Notes: generated by a model not told the origin, from the sequence alone. Numbered from the stretch's first letter, positions 20,227 to 33,566 are shown. The stretch is DNA of 64,000 nucleotides from Sycobia sp. Sy_11 (GCA_018907035.1 JACCIC010000029.1:3226501-3290500), one strand, 5' to 3'. Made by a program: numbers and translations.

Positions 20227-23200
20227 GTAAGTGTGATTGATTTTATTCATTTTGTTTAAAGAAGCTCTGATAGCAATTATATAAAATGTGAAAATCACTT
20301 TGTAAATCATAGTTCTATATAAGAATTAAAAGAATAAATTGGCACTTATGATCTCAATTTGATTTAAGTAGAGTATTCTGTGGCAATAAAGGCCACTAAA
20401 GTTATAGGAACGCAATTACGCTGCGTATTATATGTATGTACTTATCTCTACTATATACCTATATCTCTACTCTATAATAAGTGCCGGCAAGCGCGATTCA
20501 CGCATATATATGTGTACATCTGGTCTATCCTCGTTTCTTCAAAACCAAGGCGAGTTTACGCCTCCAATCCCCAATAAGGACTGTCCATAATCTACTAAAA
20601 GTTAACGATAAGCTACGTGGGGGGATGAGCTATGCCCGCGCACGTAATTAATTTTACTTTATATTTTGTTAAATGATCTGGAAAACCCTCTTATTATTCT
20701 TAAAATGTTTAACAAATAATCTGACTATATATACATAAAGGCGAGAAATAGAATTCGGGTAAACAAGTGATCAAACGTACGCTTTATCTCGATTGCGCAC
20801 TCATTTGTTTTGAAAATACTCCGTTAAGTACCTAAATAGTCTTTGGATATTAAATTATTCGAAACTTATTTTAAACGTTATTGAATCAGCCTTTCGAAAG
20901 GAAGAAGAAACAATAAAAAAACAAACAAAAAAGTCTAAAACAACTGTGATATTACACACAAATTCATACTACAATGCACTGGGCTGTATAAATGAAATTG
21001 ATCTGACTCGTTTAATTTAATATTAATTAATAAAATTGCTGACTACTTCTTGATCTACTATACCCTGGCAAAAAATGTGTTCTGCTGTATCCGACTCTGC
21101 TTAATACTTAATTTGTTATCTATAAGAAAATCGAAAATATACAAATCTAACTCATTTACGTATAACATACATAATTATTAACAATTCTGTAAGATTGGGA
21201 CTATAATGTGTACATAAATGTGTATAAATCCAGTCAGTCGTGATCACACACAATTAATGTAACCTTAAATTTATATAAAAAGAAAATAGTTTGAATCGAT
21301 GTTGAAGGTTGTTTAAAAAAATTTGAATCTACAATAAAAAAAAAGATCAGATTTAGGTTAGAAATGCATTAGAATTTCTAAGTAAAATTATCTCTTCTTT
21401 TCGAATTAGTATCAACATTAGGGCTTTTCATTAAAATTTTTCTTTATACAATATGTAATAAAAAATAAAATTTATAATTTTTTTTAATATATATAATTTA
21501 AAATCAAATAATTTTTTTTCAAATCGATAAGGGAGCCTCTGTTTATCATAAATTTAGATCGAGTTTTTCAAAATACTAAAAAGAAGAAATAAATGATGCA
21601 TATACTCAAGCCAGTCAGCTATTTTCTCGCCCTATCTACAAATAAACATAGAATAAATTACTCTGGCTCATTGGCATATTACGTAAAAACTATTTGCAAC
21701 TTCTTAAGATACATACTACTTTTTAGCTTTTTTTCCATTTTCTACCTGTTTACACTTTTTCCATTTCATACCAAGTTACCCTAGAATTTTTCGATAATAA
21801 ATAAAAACGATATCTGAGAGAGCCTATTTTTAATTTGTTCAAAAGTGCTATATAAGTATTACCTTTTTGAAGGTTGAATATTAATAGCTATAAAACCGTG
21901 GTATAAATGCTAAACATTTTTAAGCTGTAAACAAGGTATTTCGTTACCAAGAAACCTAGTAGTAAGGTATTTAACTTTGGTAGTAATTAGCTTAACATGA
22001 AACCTTTTTTCGATCATTTCAGACGATTTATAGACACATTTTCTAAAATTTTTTTCTAAAGTATTTAAGACCCAATATAGTTTCATATCAACGTATTTTT
22101 GGTAATGATTAGAATTTATCTTAGAACAAGGTTAAACTAGGTATAAGATAAAAAAACATATTTTTGAAGCTACCTCATCTGTGATGTTATCAGAATTTAA
22201 GCAGTGAAAATTCTGTTTTAAAAATTGGTACTTGATCTTGATATTAGTTCTTTGTTGAAACGTTTTAATTTTTTTGCGTGCGCTGTCAGTGCAGCCAAAA
22301 CTAACTACAAATTGATATAACAGTATCTTAACCTCTCATCTCTTGAGGTATTTTAATTAATTTATTAAATCGTATATAAATCTACTTCAAATTGATATTG
22401 AAAAACGTCAAATCACAATGTTGATGAAAATCAAAATAATAACGATAAAAGGAAGTATATTGAATAATATTTACAGTTTGTTTCTGAATAATAAAAAACT
22501 TTTATATTCTTTCAATTTAAATTTTCTAACTAATATTTAGAATCAAGATGATTATCTATCTGAAATTGAATTTCCTTTTTTAACGTTTGAAGTATTTTTG
22601 TGTGTTGTTTCCAATAGTTAAAATAATAAAATTTCAAAGCTACGTTGATTTATAAAAATCCTTCTACAAATACCTATTTATAATATACAATAAATAACCT
22701 TAATATTATTACAATAATAATGACATGAAATTATTAAGTGTCTAATAATGTTTGCTATAATACTTCATATATCTCATGCTATTTGGAATTACGCGCGTGT
22801 CGAATTGTCGAACGTCCTCTGTCAGCTCGCCTGTACGTGTACTATACTGTGCGAAACCAGGTTAAATTTCTAATATTCAAAAGACTCCTTTTCAAAACAG
22901 ACTTTATTATTCTTTTGTAATTCTTTCAAACTATTTATGTATCTTATGATGTTTCCTTTATTCTATAAACAATATAATACGACAATATTGTATAAATATT
23001 AAGTTTTTCCACTGTAGTAATGGAAATTTACATCCGGATTAAAATGTTCATTTACTAGCCAGAAACAAGATTCCAGCTTGAAACCTAGTTTCTACCTATT
23101 TTTTTTATTTTATTGACAATATTCACATTTTTCATTCTAAGATTTGCCTAGTTTTAAGCCATGATAGATGATTCTATTTTTAATCCCAAGTAACTACTTG

Positions 23201-26009
23201 CGAACCTATTAAAAATTGTTAGATTTCTACCATGGAAGTAATATTGTTATAATTAAGCCTGCACGGGAATTCTTCTGGACTAAATTTTGTAAAAATTACT
23301 TATAAAAAGTTTTTATATGTAAATTACAGTTTTTCACAACTAGACTTCAGTAATCGACTTCGCCCAATGCTAAATAGCCTTTTTCAACATTAACATTATT
23401 CGGAATTATAATTAGACAATCATTAGGTTAGGAAAGACTTATAAAATTTATTTCTTTATTAAACTTTAGAGTTGATAACTGAACAACTTATCGGAGGGCA
23501 ACCCGCAGTTGAAGGAGAATTTGCGCATCATGTTGCAATAATCGGAAAACGCAATCTGAGTAGATTATATTATCTAGCTTGTGCTGGTGGTATCATTTCT
23601 GATCTTTTCGTATTGAGTAGTAGCGAATGCTTTTTAGATGCACGTGATCATGGGTTGATGAAGTTACGGTTTTTTGTCATTTTGGCGTCGACAAACTTAA
23701 GATACGATTATAGAAAGAAACAAGATGTTGTGTTTATATACACACTGACTGCGGAACCTTTTTGGACTGAACATTATGTTGCGGTTTTGCAGGTAAAATT
23801 TCACAATTTCTGAATTTAAGAATTAAAAATATATAATTTAATGCCACATTCGTAATACTGTTATATTTTTGATATTCTGAATATTTCAGTTGGCAGATAG
23901 TTTGTTTCTGCATGTTAATTTTCATTTAAAAAAGCTCATTCTACCGCCTAGCAATACGGTATATGTGGGACAAAGTAAGGTAGCTGGCTACGGATTCAGA
24001 TCGTTTGAAGAGAAGCAGAAACTTTCCGGCAAAGACAGACCTACTGTTAGTAATAGGAAAGACACGCTGTTAATGTGGGCAGATGTTACAGTTCTTTCGG
24101 ACGGGAAATGTAAAGACACATATCCGGGTATAGATTTAGAAAAGCAAATGTGTGGTACCATGCAATCAGTCGGTTTGGAACGTCGAGGTCTTTGTGCAGT
24201 AAGTCCATTAATCTATGTTGCATTATAATTTTTAAGTAATTTACGTAGTGTTAAGTTTTATTTACAAAAAATGTAACAAAATTTTTCGTCCATCATGAAG
24301 ATACATGTAGGTATTTGATTTGAATAAAAAGAATTCTAGGAAAATTAATTGTATTGCGTATCCAAAGCACTACTGGTGAAACCATAAATGAAATTCTTTG
24401 TCACGAATGTACTTCTTAAATATACTATATAAATCGAATAAAATTTATCATTTATAAGTTTTATTTTGCGACTATGGAAAAATTACTTTAAAACGTGAAG
24501 TAAATTGTACTTTTTTATATTTGAATAATTACAGCACTATCAATTAGTTCTAACATTGCTTATGAGGTGATCAGCTATGTAAGTTTTTGTTCCTATGAAA
24601 TAAGTATACAGTACACCAGATTATAATACATATGTATCTTCAATATATATATCAGAATATTATTTTTCCTAATATATAATTTATAAGGTAGCAATTATTA
24701 TTGTAAAATAATATTACTCGTCAAATGTACAGATAAAAGTAAAGGAATAACTTTTAATATATATACAGATACATGTGAAATGCTATTATATACACTATTT
24801 AATATCTACTAGTGGTGCGTACATTATGCATACATCAGTAATAAAACATGTGTAAAGTAAAGCAAATCAAATTATTGGAACCGAATATCTTCTATAAGGT
24901 TTTTATATTATGACTTGAGATTATTATTATTACTCTTATATTAGTTGTTAATTTTTTAAATATCCGGCCCACGTATGATAAGATACAATCCGAGAAATTT
25001 TTAAAGACAGAATGAAAATTTTTTGAGATTTTTAAATTTATTCAATGATTTTTTTAATTAATAAAATATTATGTTTTTTTGCAAAACTTGTTTAAAATAT
25101 GCATTAAAACTTTTTATTACTGATAAGACTGGAAATTTTTTTCTTTTAGATTATTATTGCTATGTTGTTTATTACTCTTATTATTATTCGTATAATTGTT
25201 TTTTTTATACATAATCAATCTTCTTTTTATATATTTATCAACGAATTCAGTAGGATAATTATTTGTTTTCAAATGTTTTTTTATAAAAATTAAATTATTA
25301 TTATAGAAACCGCTATGTGCGAATATCATACCTTAGTTAACTAAATTATAAACAATTGCTATTGTTGTTTGTGTAGAATGATATGAGTAATAATTAAATA
25401 ATCTATCAGAAAAAGTTCATTTCCTAATACCAGTTTGTTTTAACCAAATACACTGGGTGAAAACAGATTGCTATGTTTAGAAAACCAATTTTATCGTCTT
25501 TTGTAATATCAATTGTGAATTTTAGAAATTCATCATCGCCATATTGAAAACATCTTCCGTAATGTTCATGAGTTTACTAGGGACACATATTAGTGTCATT
25601 AATAGCTAACACTGGCCAAATCAGATTACCGATTGCTGTAACGAAAATTTGTTTATAATGAACATTGTGGAATTGAACGCGCGTTATGACCGTTAGATCA
25701 TAATAACCGACACAAGCTTCGTATTTGCATGTTATTCGCGATGCGTTATCATTACGGTGCTTCTATAATGAAAATTTCATAATTGCATGATACATTTGTT
25801 TTTTACAGCACGAGGAGGGCGCTCCGCTCGTTGTTGGCGAATACGTCATAGGGATTGCAAACAAATACCGTGCAGATTGTGATAACACGATCCAAGGGCA
25901 CAAGTACACGAAGGTTTCCCGGTATCTTGACTTTATTAAAGGAGTAACACACTCACAGCTGATAAACGACACGATCGTTTATAGGAATCGGCAACTGGTA
26001 AAAATTTAA
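20166..26009 (+). CDS. secreted serine protease homologue 2 (S1 fold, catalytic triad lost), four exons
   Basis: Joining 20166-20226, 23470-23792, 23890-24198 and 25809-26009 gives 297 residues with the same intron phases as gene 1 and identical lengths for exons 2 and 3. A signal peptide (residues 1-20) leads to ELITEQLIGGQPAVEGEF. The triad positions are again E73 (VLSSSEC for TAAHC), Y123 (HYVAVLQ for NDIALLKL) and E234 (HEEGAPL for GDSGGPL). The residue before the mature LIGG start is Gln, so trypsin-like zymogen cleavage is not expected, unlike Lys in gene 1. The cysteines of the fold are kept. The open frame across four exons and unchanged exon lengths argue for a functional gene under constraint. 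Its partner and function are unknown; binding or regulation is inferred from other insect serine protease homologues. Confidence 0.88.
20227..23469 (+). other. intron 1 of protease homologue 2
   Basis: A 3,243-bp AT-rich intron from GTAAGT to AAACTTTAG. It lacks the mariner present in the gene 1 intron, and I see no alternative exon. Confidence 0.8.
23470..23792 (+). CDS. protease homologue 2, exon 2
   Basis: 323 nt between AAACTTTAG and GCAG|GTAAAA. It carries the mature N terminus (LIGGQPAVEGEF), the Glu replacing His57 and the Tyr replacing Asp102. Confidence 0.9.
23890..24198 (+). CDS. protease homologue 2, exon 3
   Basis: 309 nt from ATATTTCAG to GCA|GTAAGT, phase 0 at both ends. It encodes LADSLFLHVNFHLKKLILP to RRGLCA, with VAGYGFRSF in the GWG position. 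Confidence 0.9.
24199..25808 (+). other. intron 3 of protease homologue 2
   Basis: 1,610 bp of AT-rich sequence, almost four times the length of the corresponding 421-bp intron of gene 1. No transposon is recognised in the extra length. Confidence 0.75.
25809..26009 (+). CDS. protease homologue 2, exon 4
   Basis: Starts after TTTTTTACAG with HEEGAPLVVGEYVIGIANK, and ends NRQLVKI and TAA. The C-terminal helix YTKVSRYLDFIKGV matches gene 1 closely, and the short tail after it diverges in sequence and length. Confidence 0.88.
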   Translation, partial: HEEGAPLVVGEYVIGIANKYRADCDNTIQGHKYTKVSRYLDFIKGVTHSQLINDTIVYRNRQLVKI

Positions 26010-28396
26010 TATGCATTTCATTCGTTGCCATTTCGTCAAAATCTGATAAAATTAATTCCACACATATTGCCTCGACTCACACGATACGATGTATTATTAT
26101 AAATAATGTAATTTATATAATTAATTGTAACTTATATAAGTATAAGCATATGCATACAGTGCCCCACTATCTTACAGCGCAAATTCGCAGGGTTTACGTC
26201 TTATTGCCCGTTTTTTTCACAAAGTATTTAACGTGAAAAATTATAAAACGTTGTATAGTTATAGTCGAATCAATGAGAATATCGGCGTCGGTGCATTAAA
26301 TAGATTTAATACAGGTCGCCGTTTATGAATTATTTAAAAATAATTCATATGAAACAGCATTCATGGAGTTTCAGATTTTACACTTAATTGATTTAAAGTG
26401 AATTTCAATGATATTAAGATTTATATTAATGATCTAAGACGGAGCGGATGGTTTGCGTAATTTATTTTAATCGAAATTCAGCAGTGGTCCTAATCTAATG
26501 TTCCTATTTTGGCTGAAATCGATCATATTCGTAACGTCAATTTGAGTGTACTCATTCAAGTACTAGAATGTATTATAATACTAATTTCTAACTGTAAATA
26601 AAATTGTAATTCAAAAATTCTACAGTAATATTCATACAGTTCTTCTCTACGCATTAAAAAGTGGACTGATCAAACAAACTCACGAACTGACAATAATTTT
26701 TCATCTTTCATCGGGTTTAAAATATCTTTAACGTGTGGATGTAATTTTTTTGTTTATACATACATTACTAGATGCTCCAAATAGCTTGTTTATATATTCT
26801 TGTGAACACAATTTTGTCTATTTTCATTGGATTTCAAACACTTGCATATACCCTTTCATAAAATTAATAAAATACCTCTACTTCGACATATGAATAAGAC
26901 TGCCTTCATACTGTTTTAATGTACACGTTACTTAAAATTTGTGCATATTGGTTAAACGACAAATTCTAAATAAATCGGTCTTTTAGAGATTCTTATAAAA
27001 AATTTTTTTCTTCATCGACTTTATATCCGATTTAATTAGAAGGGATTATTATAATTATATGCAAGAAAATACAATATCTTGGAAATAGGGGAGCGCTAGG
27101 TCCTAAAATTATAGTGGGCTCATTTTGAAGGTAGTCAGAGTTACCTCGCTCAATCTGGATCAAATCCCCCACCTAGTTTAATAGTCTCTCCTTGTATAAT
27201 AAGATTATATCGAATTCACGAGGAATAAAGACAAACTCATCCTAGATAATTTATTAATTAGTATTATTATAAGGTTAACAGAATCAAAGGTCTTTAAATA
27301 ATTGTTTATCTCTACCAAATACATTATGAATAGTCTCAAAGTACATGCATTTCTAATATTATCACTGAACAATAGCTTGGCTTACTGATTACGTTTAAGG
27401 CCAGTTTCATGCAGGCTTATAGAAATGCGATCGAAACAACTTGACAGTGCGTTTTCTTTGAAAAATCATTGGTTTCTGCTGAGGCTCTATTATAAATCGA
27501 TTATAGTTGCATGAAATTGTATTATGAAACTTTTTCATTCATTTAAAAGTATCCCATGAAATAATATCTTACAACTCATAAGCAAGCTTGAAATCATTTT
27601 GACGCTTCTAGATTTATACTACGCAACTGATACATTCACTTGAAAAATTAAGTTCACCTTTTTTCCAAATCATTAAATAAGGTTAAAAAATTGACATATT
27701 TAAATAATGCGAAAAGTTTTAAATCAATGAAGCGAGTATTCTCAATTCTATAAAATGTTTTCATTTATTGATTTAAACTTTAAAATGACTTGGGAATTTT
27801 TATTATGTATTCGTACTTTTATTATGTCTAGAAAATTTTCTTTCAGCTTCATTATGTAAATGCGAAGAAGATTCACTATCTTAATGAAAGTATGTAAACG
27901 AATTTCATCGGCTGATGTGTGATTTATCGAAGCCAATTTTGAATTTATTTAAAATAATTCCTTTAAATTGCATTTATTTCATTCGTAAATTATACATAAC
28001 AGACAACCAAGTTATAAATATACAATATTAGTACAATCTACTTTTTGTTTTATTAATTTTTTATTTATATTTATATTTGACATATTAGATCATCCATTGT
28101 AATTTGACATTTAAAAACTCGAGAACACAGGTCGAATTTAATTTCTCCCTGACGTTGCTTTGATGCCCGATAAAATTTGCATACAAAAACTGTTACGAGT
28201 CCTCGAGAAGCCATTAAACGAAAGAATATATAAAAGGGAGAGCGGAAAAAGCATCGCTTATTTAGATCTTCAAACGGGGTATTTGAGGTATGCCGTAAGG
28301 GGAAATTCGTCGGCGTGCAGTTAGCGTGAGCCAAATTCTTTTTTGTAACAACCAACGTTATACGATCGGATGATTCATTCTGCCGAGGGTAAACTC

Positions 28397-28398
<2 letters not shown>
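26010..28398. other. AT-rich intergenic DNA with one dispersed repeat
   Basis: No supportable gene. AT-rich frames (for example 27748-27936 and 28071-28355, minus) show no family resemblance. The repeat at 27.1 kb is listed separately. Confidence 0.5.
27089..27165. repeat. dispersed repeat, copy 2
   Basis: Diverged match to 8,516-8,594 in the same orientation, sharing GGCTCATTTTGAAGGTA, GTCAGAGTT and GGATCAAAT. It lies downstream of gene 2, while copy 1 is in intron 1 of gene 1, so the tandem duplication does not explain it. Confidence 0.6.
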
Positions 28399-28465
<67 letters not shown>

Positions 28466-28530
28466 GTCTCTCTCTTTCTGTCTCTCTCTGCCTCTCTCTC
28501 TTTCTGTCTCTCTTGCTTTCTCCCTGTCTT
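28399..28530. repeat. (CT)n microsatellite, imperfect right arm
   Basis: Pure CT to about 28,462, then CT with GTCTCT and TTTCTG variants. The Ser-Leu and Arg-Glu frames over it are artefacts. Confidence 0.95.
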
Positions 28531-28779
28531 TTTCTGTGCGAAGCGATCGAATAGATTGGACATTGTTTGAATTTATCAACTCTTGAATATTAATATTTGG
28601 AAATTTTACTAAATGGCAGTATAAGAACTTCGAGAATACTTTATTACTCAATAATTCGATTGGAAATTAACAATATATTAATGATGTTATTAGATGATAC
28701 TTATTTAACCTATAGCCTTTATGTGTGATCGAGGAAAAATACGGGAAACCAGGGTTGATTCAATCACTAATTGATAATC

Positions 28780-28781
<2 letters not shown>

Positions 28782-28826
<45 letters not shown>
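28782..28826. repeat. (TA)n microsatellite
   Basis: A pure TA array bordering a mariner relic on its left side. Confidence 0.95.
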
Positions 28827-28828
<2 letters not shown>

Positions 28829-28849
28829 TTTTCAGTGATTTTTGAAATT

Positions 28850-29105
28850 ATTGCTTAGAAAAATATGCAAAATCTTTGCAAATATTCCGGCCGTCTTTGC
28901 ACATCCTTTGCAATGCATAGGGATCTTCACCAATGGTCTTATGCGCTTTTATCCGTTCTTAGTAAATCCTGCCTCTGTAATTCCACCAAATACCGAGAAG
29001 GAGCTTCACCTCACAAGAATGTCGGGCTTTGCCAGGCTTAATACCTGTCTTTCTGTACTTTGGATTACCGGAGTGGACCATCCACTTTTCATTATCAATC
29101 ATAAA
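28850..29105 (-). pseudogene. mariner transposase relic
   Basis: The minus strand reads MIDNEKWMVHSGNPKYRKTG, IKPGKARHSCEVKLLLGIWW and NYRGRIY before a stop. This corresponds to the mariner block around the first catalytic Asp (GDEKWIxYDNPKRKKSW ... GKKVMLCIWWDxKGVVYYE). The aligned Asp appears to be Asn (DNEKW). The region is richer in GC than its flanks. Inverted repeats were not found and the HHDNAP part is missing, so this is an old fragment. The 132-codon plus-strand frame here is a shadow. Confidence 0.75.
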
Positions 29106-29571
29106 TCACTACCATCGAGGCAAGTCAAAGAAGATCTCTCAACATCGTTTGGTTTCAATTGTACGCTGACCAATCTACTGGTCTGTAATTCATATTTACC
29201 GATTTCTTTTTCGCTAAGATTTTTCACATTTTGCGCGTGAACGAGCTTTTCTTCCCGTACACTTTTAAAATCTAGTAAATTAGTCGTCACCAGTGAGGGT
29301 GGAACGTGTGGCAAATTTTAAATGCATATAGGTATAGAGTACGCTTGAAAGAGCCCTTGAAACTCGTTCCATGCATTACGAACTACATGCCAATCTGAAA
29401 GACGCGGGCGCCACGCTTCTGGAAACGCTCGCGTACCAGGCGGGCAGTCTGTCGTACGCGTTCCCGGGAGTCCTGTAATGGTAGAAAATTAGCAATAAAA
29501 GAGAACTGTAGCCGATCGAGATCACCAAATTATGTGCGCGGTGCGTCATCCAGTCCTTCGTAACTGCCATC

Positions 29572-29572
<1 letters not shown>

Positions 29573-29627
<55 letters not shown>

Positions 29628-29628
29628 A
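29573..29628. repeat. (TA)n microsatellite
   Basis: A TA array with one GTATA interruption. Confidence 0.95.
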
Positions 29629-29725
29629 TGGTTAGGCTACAAAAGGATTTATATACACAAATCGGTGAGGTCGGAGGTAGAGATAGAGAATGAAGAAAGG
29701 AAGAAGTTGAGAAAATGTGCGAGAA

Positions 29726-29729
<4 letters not shown>

Positions 29730-29763
<34 letters not shown>

Positions 29764-29956
29764 GAGGGCGCGGGAAAGGGCTACTGTCTCGTAAATCGGA
29801 CGCCCGGTACTTTGTCATTCCTCTCTCCTTCCCTATCTCCTCTCACCACGCGGTTACGGGCCCGTTTGCTCTTTGAAGACGGAAGGAGTTGGGGAAGAAG
29901 AGAGACTGTAAGGAGGCGGAAGAGGAGAGTGAGAATCTGAAAAATAGTGTGTGTGT

Positions 29957-30019
<63 letters not shown>
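29730..30019. repeat. two (GA)n arrays flanking a GC-richer segment
   Basis: GA arrays lie at about 29,730-29,761 and 29,962-30,019. Between them is a segment with CpG-containing sequence (GACGAGGGCGCGGGAAAGG). The purine bias on the plus strand extends over both arrays. Confidence 0.9.
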
Positions 30020-30022
<3 letters not shown>

Positions 30023-30331
30023 CTGCGGAGGCGAAGAAGGGAAAATATGTAAAGCAAAGGTTATAAGAAATGAAGAGAATAATATAAAGTTTAACAGTAT
30101 TTTGTCTATTATATAGCTCGAAGAAAAAGCGAGAAAATTCATTTTTCGAGTTACTTTATCACGTACAGAACTGTATATATAATTTTTTTTTCGTTCAATA
30201 TTTTCACAGAACTTTATATGTAGTATATAGTACTTATTTGATTTTTTCTAATTATATTAATATGATAGTTATATTTATATAGTATATAGTATATTGTTTA
30301 TGATGTAAAAATATCGCTCATAAAAAATATA

Positions 30332-30343
30332 TACATACACACA

Positions 30344-30392
<49 letters not shown>
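30332..30392. repeat. (CA)n microsatellite
   Basis: A CA array with one AAAC variant near its left end, running into TATATA at the right. Confidence 0.95.
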
Positions 30393-30395
<3 letters not shown>

Positions 30396-33096
30396 GATAA
30401 TGTAATGTATAAAATACATGTAGACTGTATTATTGACATTCTTTGATAAAAGCCTTGGAAAAAAAAAAAAATAAAATAGAATTTTATTCGAGTATTCGTC
30501 ACTTAAAATCACCAAGTTTTAGAAAAGATTTATAAAGTATAGTAATAGAACTACGAAGAAAAAGCTATAGTGTACAATATTCGCAGGAATTCCACTTATT
30601 GAGCTCATCGATAAGACGACGGTTGACCTAATGTCGATACTAATATAATACCTACAATCATAATATTTCATTTTGGGAAAATTATTCTGAAGTTAAATCG
30701 ATTCAGATATATTTACATTGTAATGGTGTTATTTATACATTGGATATCTATTTATAATGCTATATAATATACTAGCTCAATATACTAGCATAATCGACAT
30801 ATCAACTTTATTGATTTAATATTTGTATTACTAATGAAAACATAGTCCCAAATACTATTATATATATTATATAATAACGTCCATATAACTATTATAAGTA
30901 TTTCCGTGGAAAAAGTCATACGTTGGAACTTTTCGAAAATTATTTATATCTGAATAGCGAAAATATGATTGAAAAGTTATGGGACACTATGATCGGTGTA
31001 AAAAAAATTGGGATTATTGTATATAAACGAATGGGAAATAAAAAAAAAATTACAACTTTGCGTATATAAAAATCGTTATACTTTGACATTTGCATATTTA
31101 CATTTGAACCTTAGTTATATAGCGTTCGAAAATGGCTTATTTGCGAAATAATCCTTGCGTGTAACGAAAGCTTTCCCATTAGAAATATTTCAAATCCGTT
31201 TTACTCTAATCCGAGTGAAGATACGAAACCCGAAAGCTCAACTGTAGTATAATACACGGATAGAAAAAAATTTTTTTTACAATATTTCACGTACCTATTA
31301 GATTCACTAAATGCATATAATATTTTGAATTCTGTTTCGTTTTTTTTTCAGTTATAGAGAATCATAGTGGACGGTAGTAAAGTGGCGAGTCTGCAGCAGC
31401 TCTGCGACAGTCGTGAAAGTTGGTTATCGATTGCTAAAGAACTTGCGGCTGGACAAACTCGAGAGGCTGTTTTCTGTTTCATTTGTAATTCATAATACTC
31501 TATGATTGTTTTTATTATTAGTATTAACACCATTAATATATATTTGTAATTATTTTTGTTCTTTATCTTTCTTATTTATTTAGTTTTTATTTTTTCTTTG
31601 ATTTGTGCTAATGATTAAGTATATCATTTAATAATTAGTATAATCCATGTACAATAGCTGATGGAAGAATAAATCTCATTTTTAATTATTAAATATAATT
31701 ACTGTTTTCTTTTTTTCTAGTTATCATAATAATTTTACATATGTACAACATTATATTCAGAAATAAATCTTTAACAGAAATAAAGAAGTTTTACTTTATT
31801 TTAATAAAACAATTGTCGTTTGTAATCAACGCCTACTTTAGCCAAAAAAAAATTTATAACAAAAAAGCAATTGACCCACAGAGATTCTATTTTTTCCTGA
31901 ATTTTGTCGTGATTGTCTTTTTTAATATTTTTTTATTATGGTTCATTCATGGTTTTATCATCGAACATTCAAAATTCTAATGTTAGTAAAACTAATTAAA
32001 ATGTAGATTGATATTTAAAGTGTTCAAGAATAGCAAACGAAATATTTGTAAGAAAAAATATTTACTTCGGCGTTTTACATGATTAAGTCGTAAAAAGTTA
32101 GTTACAAATAACATTTCATATGAATCTTTGGATTAATTTGATAATACTACGTACAAACGTAATTCAACTTTCTAAAAAAAAAATTGTAAGTTCCCTTCAA
32201 AGTTAGACGCCCGCTTTAAAGGATATATTCAGGCAGATTTCATACATGATGCATAACGGGTCGACATAAATTATTTCGGATATTCCCTGATAAATACAGT
32301 GTGATAGTCGTAAATCTATTAGACTAATAGATCAGTTACGTACTAAAGATATATCAAGTGAGTACCACATCGATATTACCGCTGTTTTGATACTTTATAT
32401 ATATGCCTGGCATTAACTTTTAATTGGTGTAATAAAATGTATGCAAATTAAAGTTGGACAAAAAATGTTTAACTCTATTTTTTATTAACTTAACTCAGTC
32501 GACATAAGCACAATTAAAGCATTTTAACCCAATTTTTTATTCTCCATTATTCTCGTTTTGTTAGCATAGTTAATATAATAGTTAAAAAAATAATAAAAGT
32601 ACGCGTTATAAAAATAAACTGTTAACTGGATTTTATAATTTGTGCCTGAAGTTATAGATTAAAAATTAATTTTAAACAGCGCAGGTTTTATAAGCTTTCG
32701 TTCATCACATTGTAAAAAATCTGCACGCTAGCTATAATTTCCTAATTGCTGATACTTAAAAATCACGGCAAGCCTCGAGATAAAGATCGTAATTTTTATA
32801 TAGTAAACAATTAAAAATCTTGAACAAAGATACGGCTGTTTGTTATTCATTGCTTCATGGGAGCTTTTTAAAGAATTTTTTTCAATAGCTTCAACGATTT
32901 CGGCCAAAATCCTATACGATTTTGTTCAAGGAATAATTTTAAACAAGGAAATACATTACAAATCGTCAAAAGAAAAAGTACAGAAAAGACTCGAAATAAA
33001 TCAAATATTAGTTTCTATTATCAGTGATCTTCTTATATATGGATCGATACGCTACAGACAAAATTACGAGCCATCCTACTATAGCAGTCCCCTATT

Positions 33097-33099
<3 letters not shown>
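30393..33099. other. AT-rich DNA, no gene seen
   Basis: Very AT-rich with many in-frame stops in all frames. The short frames at 31741-31980 and 32840-33154 show no recognisable domain; the second runs into a (TA)n tract. Confidence 0.5.
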
Positions 33100-33159
<60 letters not shown>

Positions 33160-33308
33160 AAAGGAAAAGGTAAGTACAGAGCTGTAGTCTGAAATCTGGC
33201 TGGAGTGGGGGAGGGGGACAATTGAAATAGCTCACTTACGATAAAATATAAAAAAGAATGTATACATGTGGTCTACGGAATGCCGGGATTGGACCGCAAA
33301 ACACTCTC

Positions 33309-33339
<31 letters not shown>

Positions 33340-33503
33340 TTCAATATAATAAGAGACTATACCTTGAGCTCGAAAAGCAATGCCGTTCAGATTATCCTTA
33401 TAGTGCGTCCTTTAAAAAGAAAAGCTTTCGAGATTTACGGAATTTCATTTTAGATCTCCAAGTAACACTGCTCGCGCGCACAGAAGGAACTCCAAGATAA
33501 TCC

Positions 33504-33563
<60 letters not shown>

Positions 33564-33566
33564 TAC
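33100..33566. repeat. cluster of three (TA)n arrays
   Basis: TA arrays lie at about 33,100-33,152, 33,312-33,340 and 33,507-33,566 with unique sequence between them. They precede a GC-richer island. Confidence 0.9.

Noticed and set aside
25763..25972. Minus-strand 69-codon frame at exon 4 of protease homologue 2
   Set aside because: It is the reverse strand of a confident coding exon.
28842..29240. 132-codon plus-strand frame
   Set aside because: The opposite strand encodes a mariner transposase relic, which explains the reduced stop density.
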